Program-made: the position numbers and the translations under genes
Shown here: piece by piece, positions 24,012-32,245 of the stretch
How the letters are laid out: each line of letters opens with the position of its first letter
How positions within the stretch are numbered: position 1 is the first letter of the stretch
Notes under the pieces: model-generated
Database searches by the model: none
Seen by the model: only the letters and a program-made list of their open reading frames with translations
What the model was told of the DNA's origin: nothing
Assembly (NCBI GenBank): GCA_947489325.1
Contig: CANLDA010000017.1
Location: forward strand, 1 to 64,000
From: an uncultured Paracoccaceae bacterium
Lineage (GTDB): Bacteria > Pseudomonadota > Alphaproteobacteria > Rhodobacterales > Rhodobacteraceae
Reading direction: 5' to 3'
Length of the DNA: 64,000 nt

Positions 24012-24064
24012 CCTTCGGCAACGCGGCCAAATCATTGCCCCCACCCGGTTCGCGTTGCCGAAGG
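24012..24064. promoter_or_regulatory. perfect 14-bp inverted repeat upstream of adhC
   Basis: CCTTCGGCAACGCG at 24012-24025 is exactly complementary to CGCGTTGCCGAAGG at 24051-24064, with a 25-base loop. No T tract follows, so it is not an ordinary terminator. It could be an operator pair or a structured RNA. Confidence 0.7.
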
Positions 24065-24238
24065 ACCCATCTCTTTCGCAACTTCTCTAATTTATGAAAC
24101 GATGACCTGCATCCAACGGCTGCATTTTCAAAATGCCTGTTGATAACTTACAATTTCGTCGTATCGCGACATATCAAAGTCGTTTGATCTATTGAATTAG
24201 CATGCGATTTCTCGCAGTGTCCCCCCACAAATAACTTT

Positions 24239-24259
24239 GCCCAGTTCGCGTGACTGGGC
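24239..24259 (+). promoter_or_regulatory. GCCCAGT/ACTGGGC hairpin in adhC leader
   Basis: A 7-bp perfect stem with a seven-base loop ends 16 bases before the GGAGG ribosome site of adhC. It may be an operator or a leader hairpin. Confidence 0.5.
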
Positions 24260-24287
24260 CCATCAAAATAAAATTGGAGGGATAGAA

Positions 24288-25403
24288 ATGATCCGTACCC
24301 GTGCTGCTGTTGCCGTTGAGGCAGGCAAACCTCTTGAGATCATGGAAGTGAACCTAGAAGGCCCCAAAGCGGGCGAAGTTCTGGTGGAAATCAAGGCGAC
24401 AGGCCTGTGTCACACGGATGAGTTCACCCGGTCTGGTGCTGACCCCGAAGGCATCTTTCCTGCGATTCTGGGCCATGAGGGTGCTGGCGTCGTGATTGAG
24501 ATTGGCGAAGGCGTTACCAGTCTTGAGGTGGGCGATCACGTCATTCCGCTTTACACACCAGAGTGCCGCGAGTGCGACTACTGCCTGAACCCAAAAACCA
24601 ACCTGTGCCAAAAGGTGCGGGCAACCCAGGGTGCGGGTCTGTTGCCGGATGGATCCACCCGGTTCTCGATGCTGGATGGTACGCCAATTCACCACTATAT
24701 GGGCTGTTCCACATTCGCCAACCACACGGTTGTGCCGGAAATCGCGCTTGCCAAAGTACGCAAAGATGCGCCGTTTGATAAGATTTGTTACATTGGCTGC
24801 GGTGTCACCACTGGCATTGGCGCTGTGATCAACACGGCCAAGGTGGAAATCGGCTCTCGAGCGATTGTGTTTGGTCTTGGCGGCATTGGTCTGAACGTCA
24901 TTCAGGGCCTGCGTATGGCAGGTTGTGATCAGATCGTGGGCGTAGACCTTAACGATGGCAAAGAAGAAATGGCGCGCGAATTTGGTCTGACCGACTTTGT
25001 GAACCCCTCCAAGGTCGAAGGTGACATGGTGGCGCATCTGGTCGAGCTGACCAAAGGTGGTGCGGATTATACCTTTGATGCCACCGGCAACGTCAACGTC
25101 ATGCGCACAGCTCTTGAGGCTGCGCATAAAGGTTGGGGTGAAAGCATCATCATCGGTGTGGCCCCTGCGGGCGCTGAAATCTCCACCCGCCCGTTCCAGC
25201 TTGTGACGGGTCGCGTCTGGCGCGGTACTGCCTTTGGTGGTGCCAAGGGCCGCACAGATGTGCCCAAAATCGTTGATTGGTACATGGATGGTAAAATCGA
25301 AATCGACTCGATGATTACGCACAAACTGACGCTGGATCAGATCAACGAAGGCTTTGAGCTGATGCACAAGGGTGAATCCATCCGCGCAGTTGTGGAATTC
25401 TAA
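24288..25403 (+). CDS. adhC: S-(hydroxymethyl)glutathione dehydrogenase / class III alcohol dehydrogenase
   Basis: A 371-aa zinc MDR enzyme. The catalytic-zinc region reads GLCHTDEFTRSGADPEG and GHEGAGVV; the structural-zinc cysteines are in CRECDYCLNPKTNLC; the Rossmann motif is VFGLGGIGLNVIQGL. It oxidises S-hydroxymethylglutathione, formed from formaldehyde and glutathione, to S-formylglutathione with NAD. Length and motifs are typical. GGAGG at 24276-24280 supports the start. S-formylglutathione hydrolase is not adjacent. It supplies the formaldehyde exit expected for the methylated-amine genes at 3.5-17 kb. Confidence 0.93.
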   Translation: MIRTRAAVAVEAGKPLEIMEVNLEGPKAGEVLVEIKATGLCHTDEFTRSGADPEGIFPAILGHEGAGVVIEIGEGVTSLEVGDHVIPLYTPECRECDYCLNPKTNLCQKVRATQGAGLLPDGSTRFSMLDGTPIHHYMGCSTFANHTVVPEIALAKVRKDAPFDKICYIGCGVTTGIGAVINTAKVEIGSRAIVFGLGGIGLNVIQGLRMAGCDQIVGVDLNDGKEEMAREFGLTDFVNPSKVEGDMVAHLVELTKGGADYTFDATGNVNVMRTALEAAHKGWGESIIIGVAPAGAEISTRPFQLVTGRVWRGTAFGGAKGRTDVPKIVDWYMDGKIEIDSMITHKLTLDQINEGFELMHKGESIRAVVEF

Positions 25404-25427
25404 GCAAGGCTCCGCAAGATATGATTA

Positions 25428-25454
25428 GGCGCGTCCATTGGGCGCGCCTTTTTT
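25428..25454 (+). terminator. terminator of adhC
   Basis: A GC-rich stem GGCGCG / CGCGCC followed by TTTTTT, about 25 bp after the adhC stop. Confidence 0.85.
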
Positions 25455-25584
25455 GTTGGCGCTGCTAAATGTTTTGTGGTGATTTTCTATGTAACTCGCT
25501 GATACAGATATTCAAAAACCTGCGTGTGTTCCTTTTTGAAGCAGCGCACAGTATGCTTGAAGACTATTCTAAAGGATCAAATGT

Positions 25585-27345
25585 ATGAGCACACAACACA
25601 GCACAGAGTTAAGCAGTCGCGCCATCATGGCCATTGTTGGTGGGTTGGCAGGCGGATCTATGTGGCTGTTGTTTGATGTGATTCATGACCTGATTGAAAA
25701 TGGTCATGTTTTCCTGTTGCTTGCCTCCTTTGTCTGTGGGTTTTTTGCTGTTTTGCTTGCACTTATGGGGCCTGCGCCAGAGCGACGTGCCGCTGGCGCT
25801 GCGGCGGTGGTATCTGGCGTTGCGGCCCTTATGCTGGCATGGGTCAGCCTGCGGCACGCCGACATCGAGACGACCTTTGACACCGCATTTGCCCCCATGG
25901 CGTGGAGTTGGCTGATCTTTATCGCGACTCCGTTTGCAGCCACGTGGCTGCAAGATCGCAAGTCCTGCTTTGATTATGCGCTGCTGTTTGACATCTCATG
26001 GACCATTGTGGTGCGTTATGCGGCAGCGTGGTTATTTGTTGGGGTGTTTTGGGGCGTTGTTTTCTTGTCCAATGCTTTGCTGGGCATAGTCGGCATTACC
26101 ATTATCGAGGACCTGCTGGATGTGGACCCTGTCCCTTATGTCCTAAGCGGTATCTCGTTGGGGCTGGCAATGGCGGTTGTGCATGAATTGCGCGACTATA
26201 TCTCTGCCTTTTTGATCCTGCGCTTGTTGCGCCTGCTGATCCCTGTGGTGTTAGTTGTGGTCGGTGTTTTCATTGTCGCGATACCATTCCGGGGGCTGTC
26301 TGGCCTGTTTGGTGAATTTTCGGCCGCAGGTACATTGATGGCGATGGCGTGGGGAGTGATCACCCTGATTAGTACGGCGCTTGATCGCGATGATGAGGCG
26401 GCGGTACAGCTTGGTTGGATGCGGGCGGCAACACAGGCGTTGGCGTTGCTGTTGCCAGTGATGGCTGTGCTTGCGCATTGGGCCGTTGTGTTACGCGTCC
26501 AGCAATATGGGTGGACACCGCATCGCCTTGGGGCCTTTGTCGCAGCGTTGTTCATACTGGGGTATGCTATGTTTTATGCCGTCGCAATTTGCCGACGCCA
26601 GGGCTGGGCGGCCCGCATCAGACGCGCCAATATTGTCATGGCAACAGGGATGGCGGGGATTTGTATCCTGTGGATGTCGCCTGTGCTGAACGCAGAACGC
26701 ATTTCCTCCAACTCTCAGGTGGCGCGGTATATCAGTGGGACGTCCAAGGTGAAAAATGTCCCCGCATGGGAGATGGCCCATGAATGGGGATATGCCGGGC
26801 AAGACGCGCTGGACACCCTGCGCGCGATTGAGAGCGATCAGCAAGATGCCCTGCTGAAACGTATCGAACAGGCAGAAAACGCCAGCACGCGATATGTGTT
26901 CAACAATGGGTTGAATGCGGATGGGGATGTATTTTCGACAGAGGATTTTCTGGCAAATGTCACGATCCTTCCCTCAGATTACACACTCTCAGAAGAAGTT
27001 TTTCAGCCTTATGCCTTCTATCACTGGGATACATGGGTGCCAAATTGTGCCACAGCCCCTGCACCTGGATGTGTGTTGATCCTCGGAGATTTCGACGCCC
27101 AGACACAAGGCCACGAAGGTATCTTTTTTGGTGTCAATAAGGGCGTAGGGCATTTCTTTGGGCAGCGTATTCGACTTGTAGAAGGCAAGATGAATGTTGG
27201 GCAACGTTTGATGAACGAACAAAATGAGTACCGTAAATTTAGCGCGACGCAGGTTCAACAGCTTGTTGATGAGGATTATCGCATAGCCCCGAGTTCGCAA
27301 AAATCCATCTGGATCGGGGACATAGAGATAAATCCGAACAATTGA
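25585..27345 (+). CDS. DUF4153 family membrane protein
   Basis: A 586-aa protein. Residues 1-370 contain about ten to twelve hydrophobic segments (for example ISAFLILRLLRLLIPVVLVV), and the last 210 residues form a soluble domain. The layout and sequence fit DUF4153. The domain after the last span has RISSNSQVARYISG and YAFYHWDTWVPNC; it probably faces the periplasm. Function is unknown. It has its own promoter region after the adhC terminator. Confidence 0.75.
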   Translation: MSTQHSTELSSRAIMAIVGGLAGGSMWLLFDVIHDLIENGHVFLLLASFVCGFFAVLLALMGPAPERRAAGAAAVVSGVAALMLAWVSLRHADIETTFDTAFAPMAWSWLIFIATPFAATWLQDRKSCFDYALLFDISWTIVVRYAAAWLFVGVFWGVVFLSNALLGIVGITIIEDLLDVDPVPYVLSGISLGLAMAVVHELRDYISAFLILRLLRLLIPVVLVVVGVFIVAIPFRGLSGLFGEFSAAGTLMAMAWGVITLISTALDRDDEAAVQLGWMRAATQALALLLPVMAVLAHWAVVLRVQQYGWTPHRLGAFVAALFILGYAMFYAVAICRRQGWAARIRRANIVMATGMAGICILWMSPVLNAERISSNSQVARYISGTSKVKNVPAWEMAHEWGYAGQDALDTLRAIESDQQDALLKRIEQAENASTRYVFNNGLNADGDVFSTEDFLANVTILPSDYTLSEEVFQPYAFYHWDTWVPNCATAPAPGCVLILGDFDAQTQGHEGIFFGVNKGVGHFFGQRIRLVEGKMNVGQRLMNEQNEYRKFSATQVQQLVDEDYRIAPSSQKSIWIGDIEINPNN

Positions 27346-27414
27346 AGATGTTGGGGATTTGTTAAACACCAGCGTTTCATAATCAGGCTTGTAATTTAGC
27401 AAGAGATTAGTGAA

Positions 27415-28002
27415 ATGCACGGTCTGATTAACAGAGCCATTCAATGTTTCGTCGTGGATACCTATGGCGCCGATCGGTGGTTGCGTGTGGCTCATGACGC
27501 AGGGTTGGAGAACAGCGAATTTGAATCGATGTTACATTATGAAGATGATGTGACCGACATGGTGCTTAAGGCCATCGTTAGGGGCTTGGGGACGCCACTG
27601 GAAACCGTATTGGAAGATATCGGAACCTATCTGGTATCGCATCCCAATGTAGAGGCGTTGCGACGATTGTTACGCTTTGGCGGCGTTACATTTATCGAAT
27701 TTCTGCACTCGTTGGATGATTTGCCAGAACGCGCACGTCTTGCTGTGGATGATCTGGACTTGCCACAAATGGAACTGCGTGAACACGCCGCCAATCGCTT
27801 CAGCCTTGCGTGTACGCATTCCTATCATGGGTTTGGATTTGTGATGATGGGAATATTGCGCACCTTGGCGGACGATTATGGTGCCTTGGTGTTCCTTGAA
27901 CATAAGGGTGGAGAACAAGGTGTGGAAGAAATTGAAATAACATTGTTTGAGGCTGCTTTTGCCGAGGGGCGCAGTTTCGAATTGGGGGCCCGGGCAGGGT
28001 AG
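27415..28002 (+). CDS. H-NOX-like (heme NO-binding domain) protein lacking the proximal His
   Basis: A 195-aa protein alignable along its length to the H-NOX fold (MHGLINRAIQCFVVDTYG start; FLHSLDDLPERARL near 96-109). In heme-binding H-NOX the segment reads L-D-x-L-H, with His the axial iron ligand; here the position is Pro104. The YxSxR propionate-binding motif is TxSxH (Thr134, Ser136, His138). Canonical heme binding is therefore not expected, though another His could serve. The gene sits 4 bp before a diguanylate cyclase with an H-NOXA domain, the usual partner arrangement, so a regulatory role in c-di-GMP signalling is likely. The signal sensed is unknown. Confidence 0.8.
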   Translation: MHGLINRAIQCFVVDTYGADRWLRVAHDAGLENSEFESMLHYEDDVTDMVLKAIVRGLGTPLETVLEDIGTYLVSHPNVEALRRLLRFGGVTFIEFLHSLDDLPERARLAVDDLDLPQMELREHAANRFSLACTHSYHGFGFVMMGILRTLADDYGALVFLEHKGGEQGVEEIEITLFEAAFAEGRSFELGARAG

Positions 28003-28006
28003 AGTC

Positions 28007-29047
28007 ATGGGAAAGCTTGAGTGTTTGTACGATACTTTGGACGTGTTATGTCCGATGCATGTGATTTTGAATGCGACGGGGCATGTGGTGCATGCGGGTC
28101 CGACGCTGCGCAAATTGCGTCCAGATGCCACGATGACGGGAGCGCGGTTTCTTGAATTATTTGAACTCAATCGACCGCGTCGCGTATCATCGATGGATCA
28201 ATTGCTGGAAACTCAGGGCGTCAAGCTGCATTTGCGGTTTCGGGATGAACCGCAAACCACACTTAAGGGTGTATTGGTGCCATCGCCAGAGGATGGCGGC
28301 GCCATCATCAACCTGTCATTTGGAATTTCCATTCTGGATGGAGTGCGCGATTACGCGTTGACCAGCGCTGATTTTGCCGCCACCGACCTGACCATCGAAA
28401 TGCTGTATCTGGTCGAGGCAAAATCCGCCGCAATGGAGGCGTCGCGCAAGTTGAACCAACGTCTCCAAGGCGCGATGATCGCGGCAGAAGAACAGGCCTT
28501 TACCGACACATTAACAGGATTGAAGAACCGTCGAGCTGTGGATCACATTCTGCCTCGCATGATCGAAAACGATAAAGAATTTGCCGTTATGCAGATGGAT
28601 TTGGATTTCTTTAAGGCGGTGAATGACACCATGGGACATGCCGCTGGGGATCATGTGTTACAGCAGGTCGCCAAGATACTGGTCGAAGAAACCCGTGATG
28701 ATGATGTGGTAGCGCGGGTTGGCGGAGATGAATTTGTGCTGGTCTTCAGCAATGTAAAGCGTCGCGCGATATTGTCTGACATCGCGTCACGAATGATCTC
28801 TGAGATTGAAAAACCGATGGTTTTCAATGGTGAAAACTGCTGTATTTCGTCGAGTATCGGTATTGCAATGTCAGGGGAAACCACGCCGCTGACTGTGGCG
28901 CAATTGTTGGCAGATGCTGACACTGCGCTCTATGCGTCAAAACACAAAGGGCGTGCATGTCATACGTTCTTTGACCCCGGTATGGTTGATGAAATCGCCT
29001 GCGCCATGAGCGAAAATGGCGCCAAAGGGCGCGCGGCATCTGGTTAA
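28007..29047 (+). CDS. diguanylate cyclase with H-NOXA (HNOBA) sensor domain
   Basis: A 346-aa protein. Residues 1-135 match the H-NOX-associated PAS-like domain also found in guanylate cyclases (PMHVILNATGHVVHAGPTLR and FLELFELNRPR). A coiled-coil linker follows (about 140-170, AKSAAMEASRKLNQRL), then a GGDEF domain with intact GGDEF and inhibition site RDDD nine residues upstream. It should make c-di-GMP, under control of the H-NOX-like protein four bases upstream. The ATG at 28007 gives the complete H-NOXA start. Its stop overlaps that of the convergent bhcR gene (TTAA). Confidence 0.88.
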   Translation: MGKLECLYDTLDVLCPMHVILNATGHVVHAGPTLRKLRPDATMTGARFLELFELNRPRRVSSMDQLLETQGVKLHLRFRDEPQTTLKGVLVPSPEDGGAIINLSFGISILDGVRDYALTSADFAATDLTIEMLYLVEAKSAAMEASRKLNQRLQGAMIAAEEQAFTDTLTGLKNRRAVDHILPRMIENDKEFAVMQMDLDFFKAVNDTMGHAAGDHVLQQVAKILVEETRDDDVVARVGGDEFVLVFSNVKRRAILSDIASRMISEIEKPMVFNGENCCISSSIGIAMSGETTPLTVAQLLADADTALYASKHKGRACHTFFDPGMVDEIACAMSENGAKGRAASG

Positions 29048-29874
29048 TCGGCAGCAGAATCCAGTGGTAACGCACCCAGATTGCGTGAAATATCCTGCGC
29101 CGCCTCGCGCACCATGACGCCGATGGTGTCGATCCGATCTAAGGGCAGCCTGTGCGTTGGGCCGGATACGGAAATCCCGGCGATGGCCTCACCAAATACG
29201 TTTAGAATTGGGGCGGCCACACACCGCATGCCGGTATTGCGCTCTTCGTCGTCAAATGCCCAGCCACGCGTGCGTGCAATGGCAAGGTTTTGGTGCAAAT
29301 CGTCACCGGATTTCAGGGTCGTTGGCGTGAATTGTTCCAATTGATGCCTTTGGAGAAACTGCGTCATCCTATCGTTGGAATAACATGACAATAGCGCCTT
29401 ACCGATGCCCGAGGCATGCATGGGGGACACGGTGCCAGGGGGGAAAAACGCGCGTATGGTTTCATGGGTTTCAACCTGACTGATGAACAGCACATGCCCA
29501 TCCCGTTCAATCCCAAGGTTTGATGTCTCTCCGGTTTGTTCCATTAAATGCCGCATATGGCCGCGACTGCGTTCCGCCAACCCACTGCGCCGCAAAAACG
29601 CAGATCCCAATTGATAGGTCATGGAACCGATGTGCCAAGTTTGTTCTGCAGGATCCATTTCGACCACACTGCGCGCCTCTAATGTGGACAGCACGCGATA
29701 GATCGTGGCCGCTGATTGATCCAAATCCGACGCAATTTCGGTAAGGGTCATACCTGAATTCGCCGCTAGATACTCCAAAACATCCAATGCGCGATCCAAT
29801 GCTTGAATGGTTGTTTGCGTGGGTTTTTCGTGAAAGCTCTTGGGGCGGCCACGGCGACGTTGTTCTTGGGGCAT
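29044..29874 (-). CDS. bhcR: IclR-family regulator of the beta-hydroxyaspartate cycle
   Basis: A 276-aa IclR protein. The winged HTH is at about 25-80 (MTLTEIASDLDQSAATIYRV) and the effector domain follows (ASGIGKALLS, GMRCVAAPILN). It is divergent from bhcABCD, exactly as in Paracoccus, where BhcR controls the cycle and responds to glyoxylate. The ATG at 29874 is chosen over a TTG five codons upstream. A basic RRRGRPKSF stretch precedes the HTH. Operator candidates lie in the 195-bp gap to bhcA. Confidence 0.92.
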   Translation of the reverse strand: MPQEQRRRGRPKSFHEKPTQTTIQALDRALDVLEYLAANSGMTLTEIASDLDQSAATIYRVLSTLEARSVVEMDPAEQTWHIGSMTYQLGSAFLRRSGLAERSRGHMRHLMEQTGETSNLGIERDGHVLFISQVETHETIRAFFPPGTVSPMHASGIGKALLSCYSNDRMTQFLQRHQLEQFTPTTLKSGDDLHQNLAIARTRGWAFDDEERNTGMRCVAAPILNVFGEAIAGISVSGPTHRLPLDRIDTIGVMVREAAQDISRNLGALPLDSAAD

Positions 29875-29911
29875 AAGGCAACCTGACAATCAAAAAGAGA
29901 GAGTTTCATGT

Positions 29912-29990
29912 TTTTCATGAAAATCATTTTTACACAATGAAAAAATGTAATGCATTGATAACAAACAGGTATGTGTAAAATTATACATAC
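29912..29990. promoter_or_regulatory. palindromes in the bhcR-bhcA divergent promoter region
   Basis: TTTTCATGAAAA (29912-29923) is a perfect 12-bp palindrome. A 22-bp near-perfect inverted repeat with arms GTATGT and ACATAC spans 29969-29990. Both lie in a very AT-rich stretch and are candidate BhcR or RNA-polymerase sites. Confidence 0.55.
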
Positions 29991-30035
29991 TGAAATAGTT
30001 TTTCAAAAAAATATACCACTTTGAGCGACTGCTTT

Positions 30036-30064
30036 ACTCTCCAACCACACACCAAATGGAGAGT
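30036..30064 (+). promoter_or_regulatory. hairpin covering the bhcA ribosome-binding site
   Basis: ACTCTCCA (30036-30043) is fully complementary to TGGAGAGT (30057-30064), with a 13-base loop. The 3' arm contains the GGAG Shine-Dalgarno of bhcA six bases before its ATG, so folding would hide the ribosome site if transcription starts upstream of 30036. Confidence 0.6.
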
Positions 30065-30069
30065 GTCTG

Positions 30070-31260
30070 ATGAGCTTTCAAAACCCTGTATTCATTCCCG
30101 GCCCTACAAACATGCCAGAGGCATTGCGCAAGGCCGTGGATATGCCAACGCTTGATCACCGGTCATCGTTGTTTGGCGATATTTTGTATCCTGCGTTAAG
30201 CGGCGTGCGCCAAATTATCAAAAGCACAGAGGCCGAGGTTTTTGTATTTCCATCGACAGGGACTGGGGGATGGGAAACCGCAATCACCAACACGCTGAGT
30301 GCAGGGGATACGGTCTTGGCCGCGCGCAATGGGATGTTTAGTCATCGCTGGATCGACATGTGTCAACGCCACGGTCTGAAGGTTCAAATTGTGGAAACAC
30401 CTTGGGGGGCAGGAATTCCAACCGATCGGTTTGCAGAAATCCTCAGTGCGGATGCCTCACATAAGATCAAGGCTGTTCTTGCAACACATAATGAAACCGC
30501 GACGGGTGTTCGATCGAATATCGGGGCTGTGCGAGAGGCGATGGATGCATCAAACCACCCGGCCATGTTGTTTGTCGATGGGGTCAGTTCCATCGCATCG
30601 ATGGATTTTCGCATGGATGAATGGGGTGTGGATATTGCGGTCACCGGATCGCAAAAAGGGTTCATGCTGCCTGCAGGTCTTGCCATTGTTGGGTTTTCTC
30701 CAAAAGCTATGGCCGCGTTGGACACGGCAACATTGCCACGCTGCTTTTTTGATGTGCGTGATATGGCCAAAGGGTATGCGGCGGGCGGATATCCTTATAC
30801 GCCAGCGGTTGGTTTGCTGAATGGGTTGAAACAGTCGTGTGACATGTTGCTGGAGGAGGGGCTGGAGACTGTCTTTGCCCGCCACCACCGTATCGCCGAA
30901 GGTGTGCGTGCGGCAGTTCATGCTTGGGGAATGCAGTTGTGTGCCCAAGAAGAGGGACTTTATTCAAACACGGTCAGCGCAATTTGTACGCCTGAAGGGT
31001 TTAATGCCACTGATATCGTGACCCATGCGGCCGACAAATACGGCGTGGCCTTTGGCGTGGGGCTAGGAGAGGTCGCAGGCAAAGTGTTCCGCATCGGCCA
31101 TCTGGGCAGTCTTACGGATGTCATGGCCCTGTCTGGCATTGCCACCGCTGAAATGTGCATGGCTGATTTGGGGATCAACATTCGCCTTGGGGCAGGGGTT
31201 GCCGCTGCGCAAGATGTGTATCGGGGCGCACAGGGTCACGCCACGCAAGAGGCTGCGTGA
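30070..31260 (+). CDS. bhcA: aspartate-glyoxylate aminotransferase (BHA cycle)
   Basis: A 396-aa class V PLP aminotransferase. The PLP Lys is in VTGSQKGFMLPAG; the phosphate-binding PSTGTGGWETA and the N-terminal FIPGPTNMPEALR are typical. In the BHA cycle it transfers the amino group of aspartate to glyoxylate, giving glycine and oxaloacetate. First gene of bhcABCD, divergent from bhcR. Assignment rests on the complete, ordered cluster as well as sequence; alone it could be read as a serine-glyoxylate aminotransferase. Confidence 0.93.
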   Translation: MSFQNPVFIPGPTNMPEALRKAVDMPTLDHRSSLFGDILYPALSGVRQIIKSTEAEVFVFPSTGTGGWETAITNTLSAGDTVLAARNGMFSHRWIDMCQRHGLKVQIVETPWGAGIPTDRFAEILSADASHKIKAVLATHNETATGVRSNIGAVREAMDASNHPAMLFVDGVSSIASMDFRMDEWGVDIAVTGSQKGFMLPAGLAIVGFSPKAMAALDTATLPRCFFDVRDMAKGYAAGGYPYTPAVGLLNGLKQSCDMLLEEGLETVFARHHRIAEGVRAAVHAWGMQLCAQEEGLYSNTVSAICTPEGFNATDIVTHAADKYGVAFGVGLGEVAGKVFRIGHLGSLTDVMALSGIATAEMCMADLGINIRLGAGVAAAQDVYRGAQGHATQEAA

Positions 31261-32231
31261 TGAAAGACCTAGATCCAATGAATATTCCGACGTTGGCCGA
31301 TATGCTTATCGCGCACGAACGGATTAAGCCGCATGTGCATCGCACGCCTGTTTTGACCTCTCGGTTTATCAATGGCCTTTCAGGGGCAGAGCTGTTTTTC
31401 AAATGCGAGAACTTGCAAAAAGCGGGGGCATTCAAGGCGCGCGGTGCATCAAATGCTGTCTTTGGCCTGACTGAAGCTGATGCGATGCATGGAGTTGCAA
31501 CGCATTCCTCTGGCAATCATGGCACATGCCTGTCTTATGCAGCGGGGCGGCGGGGAATTCCTTGTACCGTGGTCATGCCGCACACAGCACCGCAGGCTAA
31601 AAAAGACGCGGTGCGAGGTTATGGCGGGCGCGTTGTTGAATGCGAGCCGTCCACCACATCGCGAGAGGCAGTATTTGCCGAAGTGGTGGCCCAAACCGGG
31701 GCAGAGTTTGTGCATCCTTATAATGATCCGCGTGTGATTGCCGGGCAGGGGACATGTTCCAAGGAATTAGTTGAACAGGTTGATGATCTGGATGCGGTTA
31801 TTGCCCCAATCGGAGGTGGGGGTATGGTGTCAGGCATCTGTTTGACCTTGTCAAACCTTGCGCCACACATCGCAATCTATGCAGCTGAACCTGAACAGGC
31901 AGATGATGCCATGCGCAGCTTTAAGGCAGGGTACATCATTGCCGATGACGCGCCGAACACGGTGGCGGATGGGTTGAAGGTGCCGCTTAAAGAACTGACT
32001 TGGCACTTTGTGCGCAACCATGTGACCGATATCCTGACGGCGTCAGAAAGCGACATCGTTGAGGCGATGAAACTGGTCTGGCAGCGGCTCAAAATCGTGA
32101 TGGAGCCAAGCAGCGCCGTGCCGTTGGCCACAATCCTGAAAAATCCAGACATCTTCGCGGGCAAACGCGTGGGCGTCATCGTCACCGGAGGCAATGTCGA
32201 TCTGGACAAGCTTCCTTGGATGAACAGTTAA
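31260..32231 (+). CDS. bhcB: beta-hydroxyaspartate dehydratase (threonine-dehydratase fold)
   Basis: A 323-aa fold-type II PLP enzyme. PLP Lys is in KAGAFKARGA, the substrate loop is SSGNHGTCLS and the glycine-rich phosphate site is PIGGGGMVSG. In the cycle it dehydrates beta-hydroxyaspartate to iminosuccinate. The ATG at 31260 overlaps the bhcA stop by one base (TGATG), with GAGG upstream. Confidence 0.93.
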   Translation: MKDLDPMNIPTLADMLIAHERIKPHVHRTPVLTSRFINGLSGAELFFKCENLQKAGAFKARGASNAVFGLTEADAMHGVATHSSGNHGTCLSYAAGRRGIPCTVVMPHTAPQAKKDAVRGYGGRVVECEPSTTSREAVFAEVVAQTGAEFVHPYNDPRVIAGQGTCSKELVEQVDDLDAVIAPIGGGGMVSGICLTLSNLAPHIAIYAAEPEQADDAMRSFKAGYIIADDAPNTVADGLKVPLKELTWHFVRNHVTDILTASESDIVEAMKLVWQRLKIVMEPSSAVPLATILKNPDIFAGKRVGVIVTGGNVDLDKLPWMNS

Positions 32232-32245
32232 GAGGGGAAAGATCA

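Larger units (their letters stand above)
23874..24287. other. 414-bp structured intergenic region between DUF2794 gene and adhC
   Basis: No convincing gene is present. The region holds a 14-bp inverted repeat (24012-24064), the palindrome GCATTTT-C-AAAATGC (24122-24136), a GTCGTATCGCGAC element near 24158-24170, a 7-bp hairpin (24239-24259) and the adhC ribosome site GGAGG (24276-24280). It must contain the adhC promoter. Confidence 0.7.

Noticed and set aside
23922-24143. 73-codon plus-strand frame between DUF2794 gene and adhC
   Set aside because: It crosses the 14-bp inverted repeat, has a Cys/Pro-rich random-like product and no ribosome site.
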